The notes beneath the pieces are model-generated. The model saw only the letters and a list, made by a program, of their open reading frames with translations. It made no database searches and was not told the origin of the DNA. A program made the position numbers and the translations under genes. DNA of 64,000 bases from assembly GCF_001894825.1 (NCBI RefSeq), contig NZ_BCWY01000009.1, positions 1 to 64,000 of the forward strand, given 5' to 3'. Positions within the stretch are counted from its first letter, which is position 1. Each line of letters starts with the position of its first letter. The stretch is from Rhodococcus jostii NBRC 16295. GTDB lineage: Bacteria > Actinomycetota > Actinomycetes > Mycobacteriales > Mycobacteriaceae. Shown piece by piece: positions 1-8,484 of the stretch.

Positions 1-384
1 CTCGTCGGGTTCGCCTGCATCGGACTGGATTACCTGTCGCCCGACACCGTCTTCGTGTTCCTGCTCAACGCGTCCGGTGCCACCATCCTGATGGTGTACC
101 TCATGATCGCGCTGTCGCAGATCAAGCTGCGCGGCCTGATGACTCGCGAAGAAGTCGGACAGCTCCGCCTGAAGATGTGGCTGTTCCCCTACCTGTCCAT
201 CCTCGCCGCCGGCGGCATCCTCGCTGTCTTGGTATCGATGTTCTTCGTCGACTCGTCCCGCTCGCAGATCTCGCTGAGCGTCGCGGCCCTCGTCATCACC
301 CTGATCGCCTACCGGTTCCGGCGCCGCGGCAAGCGGAGCAACTCCCGGCCTCTCACCCCGAGCGTCTCCGCTCCCACCCCGTGA
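1..384 (+). CDS. Amino-acid permease, C-terminal part (5' end outside window)
   Basis: The reading frame is open from base 1 and ends at the TGA at 384, giving about 127 residues. Hydrophobic segments alternate with short loops. The stretch ending in ALSQIKLR, followed by a segment around residues 60-82 and a last one around 90-107, then a basic RFRRRGKR tail, is typical of the last helices of APC-superfamily permeases of the GABA/AnsP/proline type. The substrate cannot be read from this fragment. The gene converges on the Nramp-like gene at 426-1724 with only 41 bases between the stops. No start can be assigned because it lies upstream of the window. Confidence 0.75.
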   Translation, partial: LVGFACIGLDYLSPDTVFVFLLNASGATILMVYLMIALSQIKLRGLMTREEVGQLRLKMWLFPYLSILAAGGILAVLVSMFFVDSSRSQISLSVAALVITLIAYRFRRRGKRSNSRPLTPSVSAPTP

Positions 385-425
385 GGACCCCGGCGCCGGG
401 ATCCACGTGACGAGGCGGTGCCGCG

Positions 426-1724
426 TCAGCTGAGCAGCTCGTACACGAGCAGTCCGGACAGCGACAGGATCGAGACGAAGCCGAGGGCGGCGATCACGTT
501 CTTCCACCACGTGTTCCGGAGATTGCCCATCAGCTGGGAGTTGTTGCTCATCACGAAGAGCAGGAATCCCAGGAAGGGTGCGATCAGCACGGTCAGAGCC
601 TGCGCGAAGATGATGAGCTGCACCGGTGACTTGGTGAACAAGACGGTGATCAGGAGGCCGAAGGCGAGGATCGCGGCGCTGGTGCGCTTGGCGGTTGCCG
701 TGCTCGGCGACGGGCCCTTGCCGAGTCCGTCGGAGAGCATGGTTCCGCCTGCGGTGGCGTTGGCGACCATGGCGGAGAACGCGGCACCCGAGAGCCCGAG
801 CGCGAAGATCGTCGAGCCGATCGGCCCGGCGATGGGTTCGAAGATCCTGGCCAGCCCGGCGAGGGTGGTCGCTTCGGTGTTCTGCCGGCCGAGGACGGCG
901 GCGGCGACGATGATGACGAGCGAGGTCATGATGCCGGGTGCCACGATCCCGGGGACGGTGTCGGCGATGGTCGTCTGGCGGTATTCGGCTGCGGTGCGCT
1001 TCCTTTCATGGGTGCCGTAGGAGGTGAAGAACGCTGCGTTGAGCGAGAAGTTGGTGCCGACCAGGGCGACGACGAGGAGTTGCCCGCCGGGCGGGATGGA
1101 GGGGACGAGTCCGTTCACTGCCTGGAACCAGTCGGGTTTCGCGATGATGGCGCTGAAGACGAAAGTGGCCGCCAGGAGCGCGACGATCACCAGCAGGACA
1201 CGTTCGACGGTGCGGTAGACGTTGCGGAACAACAGGATCAGACCCACGAAGACGGTGCAGACCGCGGACCATATGATCGGGGAACCACCGAACACCATGG
1301 ACAGGCCGAGCCCGGAACCGACGGCGTTGCCGACGGAGAAACACAGGGTGATGACGAAAACTCCGATGCCGGCGGCCACACCGACACGCCGGCCCAGCAC
1401 GTCCTTGACGGAGCTGATCATCGACACGGGTGTGCGGATGCCGAGGCGCACGCTCATGTCGGCGTAGACGAGCATGAAGATCGTCGAGACGGCGATGACC
1501 CAGATGAGTGAGTAGCTGTATTCGCTGCCGGCCTGGACTGCGCTGGCGAGGTTGCCGGGGCCGAATTGCCATGCGCCTGCGATGAACGCGGGACCGGCCA
1601 TGGCGAGGGTGCGGATCCAGTACTTCCGCTGCGGCCGGGTCCGACCCTCGGGCGGCGGTGGACTGCTTGCGACCACTGACGCGCCTCCGACCGAATCGAC
1701 TGATGTGCGAGAGGGCTGACTCAT
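426..1724 (-). CDS. Nramp-superfamily membrane transporter lacking canonical metal-ligand motifs
   Basis: 432 residues with about 11 hydrophobic segments after a roughly 40-residue polar N-terminus. The first helix reads GPAFIAGAWQFGPGN, clearly the Nramp TM1 pattern, but the metal-binding DPGN is GPGN. In the TM6 region the usual MPH is replaced by NFSLNAAFF. Family knowledge: the Asp/Asn of TM1 and Met/His of TM6 coordinate Mn2+/Fe2+, so loss of Asp and of the MPH suggests a different substrate. It lies 168 bases downstream of the DapA-family gene on the same strand and is probably controlled with it by the LacI regulator at 3015. I infer uptake of the organic acid or amino-acid-like compound degraded by that aldolase. 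Confidence 0.75.
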   Translation of the reverse strand: MSQPSRTSVDSVGGASVVASSPPPPEGRTRPQRKYWIRTLAMAGPAFIAGAWQFGPGNLASAVQAGSEYSYSLIWVIAVSTIFMLVYADMSVRLGIRTPVSMISSVKDVLGRRVGVAAGIGVFVITLCFSVGNAVGSGLGLSMVFGGSPIIWSAVCTVFVGLILLFRNVYRTVERVLLVIVALLAATFVFSAIIAKPDWFQAVNGLVPSIPPGGQLLVVALVGTNFSLNAAFFTSYGTHERKRTAAEYRQTTIADTVPGIVAPGIMTSLVIIVAAAVLGRQNTEATTLAGLARIFEPIAGPIGSTIFALGLSGAAFSAMVANATAGGTMLSDGLGKGPSPSTATAKRTSAAILAFGLLITVLFTKSPVQLIIFAQALTVLIAPFLGFLLFVMSNNSQLMGNLRNTWWKNVIAALGFVSILSLSGLLVYELLS

Positions 1725-1764
1725 CGATGAGCCTACTTTCTGGAAGGAACTCGGAGTGCTTCCG

Positions 1765-1803
1765 CGCCGGCCCGCTCACCTCGAGGAGGGTGGCGGGCCG
1801 GCG
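1765..1803. terminator. GC-rich hairpin between aldolase and Nramp-like genes
   Basis: Arms CGCCGGCCCGC (1765-1775) and GCGGGCCGGCG (1793-1803) pair perfectly over 11 bp, with CACC/GGTG allowing further pairing inside the loop. There is no T tract. It could attenuate transcription from the aldolase gene into the transporter. Confidence 0.45.
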
Positions 1804-1892
1804 GTGACATCGGTCGCTCGCAGGGATGACCGGCGACCGCGTGGGCGAGGGCGGAAGGGGCACCGTCGCCCGTGAAGATGCGTGCTGGATCG

Positions 1893-2831
1893 TCAGGCGT
1901 AGGCGGCGACGGAGGTGAGCCCGGCAGACTGCAGTGCGGCGGCGATCTCGGCGCCGGCACCCTCGGCCAGGGGAAGCAGTGGCGGACGGACGGTGGCATG
2001 TTCGAGGATGCCTCGGGCGACGAGGCCTTCCTTGAGCGCCACGGTGCCTTCCATGTGCGAGCCGCGGTGGTAGACGTTGCGGGTGACGGGGAGCAGCCGG
2101 TCGTGGATGGCGCGGGCCGCGGCGTAATCCTTGGCCTTGCCGGCCGCGATGAGCTCGACCAAAGGTTCGGGTGCGAGTCCGCCGTAGCCGACGAGCGCGC
2201 CGTCGACGTCGAACATCGTGTGCAGCAGGTACTCGTCGTGGCAGGTGAGGATTTGCAGGTCGGGGTTCTCGCGGCGCAGGACCGGGATCTCGGTGTCCCA
2301 GCGGCGCATGTTCCGGACGCCGTTCTTGGTGGCGAACACCCCCGGCTGGGCGGCGATTTCGAGCTGAGTGTCGAGGTCGTAGGTGGCCTTGGTGACGTCC
2401 GGGTACTGGAACAGGATCAGCGGGAGCCCGGACTCCTCGTGGATCTGACGGTAGCGGTCCTGCGGTGCGCCCTTCTGGAAGCCGAACCGCAGCCATCCGT
2501 GGGACGGGTAGACGAGACCGGCAGCGGCACCGGCGGCCACTGCGCGCTTTGCCTCGTCGGCGGCGACCGCGGTTCCTTCACCGGTGATGCCGGCGATGAT
2601 CGGGAGCCGGTCCTCGACTGCCTCCCGGAACGCGGAGATCACGGCTGCCTGCTCGTCCTGGGTGAGGAACGTGCCTTCACCGGCGTGGCCGAGGACGACC
2701 AGGCCCTTGACGCCGTCCACGCCTGCCAGCCACGACCCGAGGCGCCGGATCGCGTCGAAGTCGAGGGTCTCGTCCCGCTTGAAGGGGGTCACGGGGGCCG
2801 GGACGAGTCCGCGGAGGTCGAGTGTCGTCAC
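1893..2831 (-). CDS. DapA/N-acetylneuraminate-lyase family aldolase or dehydratase
   Basis: 312 residues, the normal size for the class I (Schiff-base) DHDPS/NAL family. The N-terminus LVPAPVTPF is the family's opening strand. GHAGEGTFLT (about 47-56) corresponds to the substrate-carboxylate loop G(T/S)TGE. The tyrosine of FQYP (about 141-144) and the lysine of ATKNG (about 168-172) sit at the catalytic Tyr and Schiff-base Lys positions. True lysine-pathway DapA usually reads IKEAS/T at the lysine, so I favour a catabolic 2-oxo-acid aldolase/dehydratase. The gene is divergent from the LacI regulator, with the double operator 40 bases upstream of its start, and is followed by the Nramp-like carrier. 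Substrate unknown. Confidence 0.8.
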   Translation of the reverse strand: MTTLDLRGLVPAPVTPFKRDETLDFDAIRRLGSWLAGVDGVKGLVVLGHAGEGTFLTQDEQAAVISAFREAVEDRLPIIAGITGEGTAVAADEAKRAVAAGAAAGLVYPSHGWLRFGFQKGAPQDRYRQIHEESGLPLILFQYPDVTKATYDLDTQLEIAAQPGVFATKNGVRNMRRWDTEIPVLRRENPDLQILTCHDEYLLHTMFDVDGALVGYGGLAPEPLVELIAAGKAKDYAAARAIHDRLLPVTRNVYHRGSHMEGTVALKEGLVARGILEHATVRPPLLPLAEGAGAEIAAALQSAGLTSVAAYA

Positions 2832-2869
2832 GATGTTCTCGCTTCTCTTCGAAGGTGCTGCGACTGAGT

Positions 2870-2893
2870 GGGAACGTTCCCGGGAACGTTCCC
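2870..2893. promoter_or_regulatory. Tandem perfect 12-bp palindromes, probable LacI-family operator
   Basis: GGGAACGTTCCC occurs twice head to tail (2870-2881 and 2882-2893), followed by a half site GTGAACG. The central CG dyad is typical of LacI-family operators. It lies between the divergent aldolase gene (start 2831) and the LacI regulator (start 3015), so it probably controls one or both. Confidence 0.7.
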
Positions 2894-3014
2894 GTGAACG
2901 ATTTCATCGTGCGCTACGATGGTGAACTGTGTCAAGGGTCACGATGCTGAACCGGGTGTGATCAGGCTTTCTTGGCAGCTCGACGGACCGCCAGAGGCGG
3001 TAGATAGGAACACG

Positions 3015-4070
3015 ATGGAAGCGAACGGAAGCGCGGCGCCGCGGGGGCGGGACAAGAGCAGAGTGGTCACGCTGCGGGAGGTGGCAGACGCGGCAGGGGT
3101 CAGCACCTCGACCGTGAGCCGGGTGCTCGACGATCGGGTGCCGCCGTCCCGATCGGCGACAGCCGAGCGCGTGCGCGCGGTCGCCGATCAACTCGGCTAC
3201 CGCCGCAACACCTTCGCCTCCAGTCTCCGACGCGGCCAGACCGCCACGATCGGAGTGCTCGTCCCGCGGTTGAGCGACACCGTCATGGCGCTGATGTTCG
3301 AGGCGATCAGCCGGGCGGCTACCAGGCTCGGCTATTTCACCGTCGTCGCAACCACCGGTGACGATCCCACCCACGAAGCCGAGGCGGCGCGCACCCTCCT
3401 GGCCCGGAACGTCGACGGCTTGATCATCGCCTCCAGCCGACGCGACGATCCCCTGCCGCGCGAACTGCGCGAACAGGGAGTGCCCCACGCACTCGTCCTG
3501 CGCACCGACGGCATCAGCCCGTCCTCGATCGGTGACGACGAAGCCGGCGGCTACCTCGCCGTCCGCCACCTGATCGATCTCGGGCACACCGACATCGCCG
3601 TGCTGTCCGGCCCGCTCTTCACGTCCACCGCCACCGGCCGTCTCGCAGGCGCTCGAAGGGCGCTGCGGGAGGCAGGGATATCCGTCGACCCAGAGTGGAT
3701 CGTCGAAACCACCTTCGGTATCGAGAGCGGCGAAGAAGCCGGACGCCGACTCTTCGGCTCCGCCACTCGTCCTACCGCGGTCTTCGCGGCCAACGACAAC
3801 CTCGCGATCGGCGTCCTCGCGGCGGCCCATCAATCGTCGCTGTCGATCGGGGACGATGTCGCACTCGTCGGATACAACGACATCCCGCTGGCGCACCTGC
3901 TGCCGGTCCCGCTGACGTCGGTGCGCACACCCTTCGATCAGATCGCTGCCACGGCACTCGATCTGATGCTCATGCAGGCACCCGTCGAGAACCCGATCAG
4001 GCGTGCGCTGCCCACATTGATCCCGCGAAAGTCATCCGGTCCCCACCGGGGCTCCGACCCGCGGCACTGA
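3015..4070 (+). CDS. LacI-family transcriptional regulator
   Basis: 351 residues from the ATG at 3015, which is preceded by an AGGA-like site about 6 bases away. In-frame codons continue further upstream, but the LacI helix-turn-helix VTLREVADAAGVSTSTVSRVL begins near residue 19 as expected for this start. The hinge region ends near YRRNTFASSLR, and the periplasmic-binding-protein-like effector domain starts at TIGVLVPRL and runs to the C-terminus (CHHS-like PHRGSDPRH tail). It is transcribed divergently from the aldolase/Nramp-like pair across the tandem GGGAACGTTCCC operator, so I infer it is the local repressor. Confidence 0.85.
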   Translation: MEANGSAAPRGRDKSRVVTLREVADAAGVSTSTVSRVLDDRVPPSRSATAERVRAVADQLGYRRNTFASSLRRGQTATIGVLVPRLSDTVMALMFEAISRAATRLGYFTVVATTGDDPTHEAEAARTLLARNVDGLIIASSRRDDPLPRELREQGVPHALVLRTDGISPSSIGDDEAGGYLAVRHLIDLGHTDIAVLSGPLFTSTATGRLAGARRALREAGISVDPEWIVETTFGIESGEEAGRRLFGSATRPTAVFAANDNLAIGVLAAAHQSSLSIGDDVALVGYNDIPLAHLLPVPLTSVRTPFDQIAATALDLMLMQAPVENPIRRALPTLIPRKSSGPHRGSDPRH

Positions 4071-4083
4071 CCGCGGCACGACT

Positions 4084-4122
4084 GTGGGCCGGTTCTGCTG
4101 CACGACAGCAGAACCGGCCCAC
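4084..4122. terminator. Bidirectional terminator hairpin
   Basis: A perfect 17-bp stem, GTGGGCCGGTTCTGCTG (4084-4100) with its complement at 4106-4122, and a 5-base loop. It sits between the convergent LacI gene (stop 4070) and the HAD gene (stop 4132). Confidence 0.75.
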
Positions 4123-4131
4123 GGTGGTCGA

Positions 4132-4815
4132 TCAGCCCAACAGCTGAGGGATCTTCGCTGCGCTGTCCAGAATGTGCGTGTGGGGCTCCGGGCGCAGGGT
4201 CTCGGCTTCGTGGGCACCGGTCAGAACACCCACCACGTACCGCGCTCCGGCGTTCGTTCCGGCCCGTAGATCGTTGGGGGTGTCGCCGCCGACGAGGACC
4301 TCGTCGACACTCTGCACTCCTGCGAGTTCCATCGCACGGAAGATGAGATACGGCGACGGCCGGCTTATCCGCACCTGATCGCTGGTGATCATGCCGTCGA
4401 TGTCTCTCCCGATCTCCCAGCCGACCTGCTCGAGCAGCGGTTCCGCGATGCCGCGTGAGTATCCCGTCTGCAGAACGACTTTGACGCCACGCTCCCGCAA
4501 CGTGGCGAAGGCGTCGGCGACTCCCGGCAGCGCGGTCGGCGGGGTCTTCCGGTACGCGCCGAGGAGCATGGCGGTGAACTCGGATTCGACGGAATCGAGT
4601 ACGGCCGTGTCTGCCGGGACGCCGCTCTCACGCAGCAGCCCCTCGATGGCCTGTCGTTTTCCTGTGCCCTTCCAGCGGTCGAACCGATCGTCCGGAATCG
4701 GTGCGCCGAGGTAGTTCTCGACGGTGTCGCGCAACGCGACGTACACGGCCCCGCCCTCGTCGACGCTCGTGCCGGCAATGTCCAAGGTCACCAGCGAAAC
4801 CCGGTGTTCGGTCAT
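4132..4815 (-). CDS. HAD-superfamily phosphonatase-like hydrolase
   Basis: 227 residues. HAD motif I is LDIAGT near residues 8-13 (nucleophile Asp, second Asp replaced by Ala as in phosphonoacetaldehyde hydrolase relatives). Motif II is the LQTGYSRG region near 115, and motif IV is GGDTPNDLRAG near 175-185. The cap region has TGKRQAIEGLL, characteristic of the PhnX-like subgroup. No transaminase or phosphonate transporter adjoins it, so the substrate is open. It is the last gene of a minus-strand operon: its start lies 43 bases after the stop of the VWA gene, and a strong hairpin follows it. Confidence 0.75.
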   Translation of the reverse strand: MTEHRVSLVTLDIAGTSVDEGGAVYVALRDTVENYLGAPIPDDRFDRWKGTGKRQAIEGLLRESGVPADTAVLDSVESEFTAMLLGAYRKTPPTALPGVADAFATLRERGVKVVLQTGYSRGIAEPLLEQVGWEIGRDIDGMITSDQVRISRPSPYLIFRAMELAGVQSVDEVLVGGDTPNDLRAGTNAGARYVVGVLTGAHEAETLRPEPHTHILDSAAKIPQLLG

Positions 4816-4858
4816 GGGTGTGACTCCTTCACTGTTGAGCCACTCACAGGTACGCCTG

Positions 4859-6571
4859 TCAGTGGGCGATCATCGACAGCACGTCGGCAATGACGTCGCT
4901 GCTGGTTCCGTGCGACAGATCGAGCGTCCTGCACCGGTCGTAGTACGGGCTCAGGTCGAGCCCGACCCCCAGCCCGCACACCTCGACGGCCCGTTCGTCC
5001 TCGTGCCGCTCGACCACCGTCTGCAGGTGGTGGTCCAGGTAGAACTCGTCGTTGGCCAGTGCGGTGGCGCCGTCCAGTGGGCTGCCGTCCGAGATCACGA
5101 ACAGGAGCCTCCTGCCCGGGGCGCGGTCGCGCATCCGTGTGCACGCCCAGTCGACGGCCTCACCGTCGACGCCCTCCTTGAACAGGTCGTTCTTCAGCAG
5201 CCCCGCGATCGCGGGACGCGCTCGGCGCCAGGTGGTCTCCGCGTCCTTGAACACCAGCTGCCGCACCTCGTTGAGACGTCCCGGGTTGCCGGGACGTCCG
5301 GACCGGAGCCAGTCCTTGCGGGCTCGGCCGCCGTTCCAGGCGGCGGTCGTGAATCCCAGGATCTCGCAGCGGGCGTCGGCCAGTTCGAGTGCCCGCGCGA
5401 ACACGTCGACCAGGACCGCAACCGGTTCGCTGAACTCCTTCATGGAGCCCGAGCAGTCGATGAGGAAGGTCACCGTCGCGTCGGTCCGCGGTTCGGTGCG
5501 TTCGGCGGCGAAGAGTCGGCGTTCGGTGGGCGAGGTGACGAGCTGCGCGAGCCGGCGACCGTCGATGTAGCCCTCTTCCCGTCCGCCTTCCCACCCGTCG
5601 CGGACGGGTTCCGACAGCAGAGTCTTCAGTTGCCGTCCGAGTTTCCGGACGTTGAGGTGCCGGCTGTCGATGGTGAGGTCGAGCCGCCGGCGGTAGTCCT
5701 GGAGCAGTTCGGGTCGGACGAGCGACGCGACGTCGCGTGTCTCGTCGTAGGCGCGGGTGAACACTCGGTATCCGTCCCCGCTGTCACCCAGTGCGCGGCT
5801 GTGCCCCGACGCGGCGGTCGCGAAGGCCTCGTGCTCGTCCGGCTCGAAGTCGAAGATCAGGGAGAAGCTCGCGGCCTGCTCGTCGCGGCCGGCGTCGTCG
5901 GAGTCGTCCGGGTCGGCGGCCGACTCCAGCCGGCGGCCGATCACGTCGGCGACGGCCAGGGCATGAATACCGAAGTCGTGTTGCGAGAATCGGGTTCGGC
6001 GCAGCGGGGGCAGGTGGTCACCGAGGACGGAGGCCAGGGCGAACCGGGTCGACTCGATCAGGTCCTGCGTCGACTCGGGTATCGGCTCGGCGGTGATCCG
6101 GGCCCGGCACATCTGCGTCACCGTGAACAGCAGCATGCCGTGCACGGTCTCCGTCAGCCCGGACGCCACGAAGTCCTGCGACCACTGCGCGAAGCGGTGA
6201 GCCAGATTCGCGCGCACCCCGCCCATGGCGTCGTCGGCCAGCGATTCGACGCGGAACTGTTCGAGGGTCTCGAAGATCAGCCGGCCCGGCGTGTCCTCCG
6301 GGCACAGGCTCCGATGCACAGTGGGATCGGTGTGGAGCAGTCGCAGGGCCATGCCGTCGCTCGCGCCGCGGAAGGAGGTGACGTCGTCGCGGGCGAAGGT
6401 CGGGTGCAGATGCGGGGCGGGCATCGGCACGCGCCGGTGTCCGCGATGGAGCACCGGTCCACGAAAGTGCAACTCGCCCTGGGCTGCGAGGGCCCGGATC
6501 GAGGCGGCACAGAGTTCGTGAACCTGCTGCTGACGGCGGACCGAGTCGGGCAGTGCGGACAGTTCTGCCAT
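4859..6571 (-). CDS. VWA-domain protein of CobT type, partner of the adjacent AAA+ ATPase
   Basis: 570 residues from the ATG at 6571; longer in-frame starts exist but would run into the ATPase gene. The C-terminal third carries a von Willebrand A domain with a MIDAS-like DCSGSMKEFSEP (about 370-381) and VISDGSPLDG (about 490-500). The N-terminal half is mostly helical and acidic (a DDSDDAGRDE stretch). This arrangement matches the cobaltochelatase subunit CobT and related MoxR-associated VWA proteins, which act with an AAA+ ATPase in metal or cofactor insertion. There is no CobN-like large subunit in the window. It is translated 10 bases after the AAA+ gene, so the pair is surely co-expressed. 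Confidence 0.8.
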   Translation of the reverse strand: MAELSALPDSVRRQQQVHELCAASIRALAAQGELHFRGPVLHRGHRRVPMPAPHLHPTFARDDVTSFRGASDGMALRLLHTDPTVHRSLCPEDTPGRLIFETLEQFRVESLADDAMGGVRANLAHRFAQWSQDFVASGLTETVHGMLLFTVTQMCRARITAEPIPESTQDLIESTRFALASVLGDHLPPLRRTRFSQHDFGIHALAVADVIGRRLESAADPDDSDDAGRDEQAASFSLIFDFEPDEHEAFATAASGHSRALGDSGDGYRVFTRAYDETRDVASLVRPELLQDYRRRLDLTIDSRHLNVRKLGRQLKTLLSEPVRDGWEGGREEGYIDGRRLAQLVTSPTERRLFAAERTEPRTDATVTFLIDCSGSMKEFSEPVAVLVDVFARALELADARCEILGFTTAAWNGGRARKDWLRSGRPGNPGRLNEVRQLVFKDAETTWRRARPAIAGLLKNDLFKEGVDGEAVDWACTRMRDRAPGRRLLFVISDGSPLDGATALANDEFYLDHHLQTVVERHEDERAVEVCGLGVGLDLSPYYDRCRTLDLSHGTSSDVIADVLSMIAH

Positions 6572-6581
6572 GACCGCGGAC

Positions 6582-7562
6582 TCAGGCCACGCTCGTGGCG
6601 AGCGTCGCCGACCCGTCCAGTTCCGCGTCGAAGCAGCGCTGGAAGTACTCGGCGACGATCGGCCGCTCGGCTTCGTCACACTTGTTGACGAACGACAGCC
6701 GGAATGCCAGCGCCGGATCGCGGAAGATCTCGATGTTCTCGGCCCAGGTGATCACCGTGCGCGGAGACATCAGGGTCGACAGGTCGCCGACCCGGAAACC
6801 GTTGCGGGTCAGGTTGGCCACGGCGACCATCGATGCGATGAGGTCCCGGCCTGCGGGGTCGTCCAGGGACGGCACCCGGGCGGCGACGATGTCGATCTCC
6901 TGTTCTGCGGGTAGGTGATCGAGGGTCGCGACGATGTTCCAGCGATCGATCTGAGCGTGATTGAGCCGCTGCGCACCGTGATACAGGCCGTTGAGATTGC
7001 CCAGGCCGACGGTGTTGGCGGTGGCGAACAGGCGGAAGGCCGGATGGGGGGACAGCACCCTGTTCTGATCGAGCAGCGTGAGCTTTCCGTCGCGCTCGAG
7101 GATGCGTTGAATCACGAACATGACGTCGGGACGCCCGGCGTCGTACTCGTCGAGAATCAGGGCGACGGGCCGCTGCAGCGCCCACGGCAGGATGCCCTCC
7201 TGGAATTCGGTGACCTGCTTGCCTTCTCGGAGTACGACGGCGTCCCGGCCGATCAGGTCGAGCCGGCTGAGATGTCCGTCGAGATTGACCCGGACGCACG
7301 GCCAGTTGAGCCGGGCCGCGACCTGCTCGATGTGCGTGGACTTGCCGGTGCCGTGCAGCCCCTGCACCATCACCCGGCGGTTCCGGCCGAACCCGGCGAG
7401 CAAGGCGGTCGTCACGGCGTGATCGAAACGGTACGCGGGGTCGATGTCGGGGACGTGGTCGACGGGTTCGCGGAACGCGCGCACCGTCCGGTCGGTGTCG
7501 AGGCCGAACAGTTCGCGCACGGACACCAGGTGGCTGGGGGCCGCGGTGGTCATTTCGGGCAT
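6582..7562 (-). CDS. AAA+ ATPase of the CobS/MoxR type
   Basis: 326 residues. Walker A GLHGTGKST (about 68-76), Walker B ALILDEYDAG (about 133-142), sensor 1 FRLFATANTVG (about 170-180) and an arginine-finger region follow in order. Length and the N-terminal SVRELFGLDTDRTVRAF resemble CobS, the ATPase subunit of aerobic cobaltochelatase, but without CobN and other cobalamin genes here a role in assembling another metalloenzyme is possible. It is the first gene of the AAA-VWA-HAD operon; its start is adjacent to the IclR stop at 7573, so all four minus-strand genes may share a transcript from the IclR promoter. Confidence 0.8.
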   Translation of the reverse strand: MPEMTTAAPSHLVSVRELFGLDTDRTVRAFREPVDHVPDIDPAYRFDHAVTTALLAGFGRNRRVMVQGLHGTGKSTHIEQVAARLNWPCVRVNLDGHLSRLDLIGRDAVVLREGKQVTEFQEGILPWALQRPVALILDEYDAGRPDVMFVIQRILERDGKLTLLDQNRVLSPHPAFRLFATANTVGLGNLNGLYHGAQRLNHAQIDRWNIVATLDHLPAEQEIDIVAARVPSLDDPAGRDLIASMVAVANLTRNGFRVGDLSTLMSPRTVITWAENIEIFRDPALAFRLSFVNKCDEAERPIVAEYFQRCFDAELDGSATLATSVA

Positions 7563-7572
7563 GCGCCCTCCT

Positions 7573-8406
7573 TCAGTTCATTTCTGTCGATTCGATGCCC
7601 GTGACCTCGTTCTCGATCTCACCGATAGCATCAGCTGCGCGCCGCAGTGCCGGAAGGAGCTTGAGCGCCTTGTCGGGGGTGAGTCGCATGACCGGGGCCT
7701 GGACTGCGATGCAGAGATTGGAATTGCCTGTGGCGCACGGGACGAGCACCGCCGCGCACACCAGGCCGGGCAGGAACTCCTCGTCGTCGATCGCGTAGCC
7801 GTCCCGGCGCACCTGCTTGAGTTCGGCTTCGATGAGCTCGACGTCGGTGACCGTCTTGGTGGTGTATCGCTCGAGCGGCATCCGACCGAGCAGCCGCCCG
7901 CGCTGCGCCGGGCTGAGTTGCGACAGGATCATCTTGCCACTCGCCGAGCAGTGCGCGGGAACCCGCGATCCCGCGTGAAGCGTAAACCGCAGGGGCTCCG
8001 GCGTTTCCACGCGATCGAGGTATACCACTTCGCTGCCCGACAGGGTGGTCACGTTGCAACTCTCGCCGAGTTCCGCGACGAGGTTTCGGAGGATCGCGTG
8101 CCGGGCGCCGTGGTGCGTGTCGTTGAGCAGAAGGTTCTCGGCGAAGCGGCGCAGGCGGACCCCGGTGCCGTAGTGCCGGCCGTTGTTCTGTCGAGTGAGG
8201 AGTCCGGCTCCTTCGAGCTGCTGGAGCATGCGGTGCAGGGTCGGCTTGGCCATGCCCGTCTCCTCGACGAGCCCCTGCAAGGTGAACAGCTGGTCCTTGG
8301 ACGCGATCATCTCGAGCAGCGCGAACAGGCGCAGCGTCGGGGTGTCTCCGGGCAGCTCCGTGGTCGGGTGCCCGTTCGACTCGCTGATCCGGTGAATCTC
8401 ACCCAC
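7573..8406 (-). CDS. IclR-family regulator, probable regulator of xsc
   Basis: 277 residues from the GTG at 8406, which has an AGGAGG 4 bases upstream; this fixes the start over the longer in-frame ATG at 8490. The N-terminal winged helix-turn-helix comprises TLRLFALLEMIAS through TGMAKPTLHRML. The IclR effector domain follows, with HCSASGKMILSQL near 160-175 and GYAIDDEEF near 210. It is divergent from xsc across a 199-base intergenic region. I infer control of xsc and/or itself by sulfoacetaldehyde, taurine or a related effector. Confidence 0.82.
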   Translation of the reverse strand: MGEIHRISESNGHPTTELPGDTPTLRLFALLEMIASKDQLFTLQGLVEETGMAKPTLHRMLQQLEGAGLLTRQNNGRHYGTGVRLRRFAENLLLNDTHHGARHAILRNLVAELGESCNVTTLSGSEVVYLDRVETPEPLRFTLHAGSRVPAHCSASGKMILSQLSPAQRGRLLGRMPLERYTTKTVTDVELIEAELKQVRRDGYAIDDEEFLPGLVCAAVLVPCATGNSNLCIAVQAPVMRLTPDKALKLLPALRRAADAIGEIENEVTGIESTEMN

Positions 8407-8467
8407 GGTTCCTCCTCGGACGGAATGGCGGCGCTTACGCGTCGTGTATCGAAAAATCATACATCCC

Positions 8468-8484
8468 GTTCCAGTTTTAGGAAC
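8468..8484. promoter_or_regulatory. Candidate IclR operator in the IclR-xsc intergenic region
   Basis: GTTCC (8468-8472), seven bases AGTTTTA, then GGAAC (8480-8484) form an inverted repeat in an AT-rich part of the intergenic region. A related half motif AACGTTCC lies at about 8545-8552. IclR-family sites are commonly A/T-centred GGAA/TTCC dyads, so this is plausible but unproven. Confidence 0.35.

Noticed and set aside
1006-2496. Long Arg/Pro-rich minus-strand frame across the Nramp-like and aldolase genes
   Set aside because: It overlaps two clear genes on the same strand and has the composition of an out-of-frame reading of GC-rich DNA.
4724-6688. Long plus-strand frame opposite the VWA gene
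   Set aside because: It mirrors the VWA coding region and has no family motif; the VWA/CobT motifs lie on the other strand.
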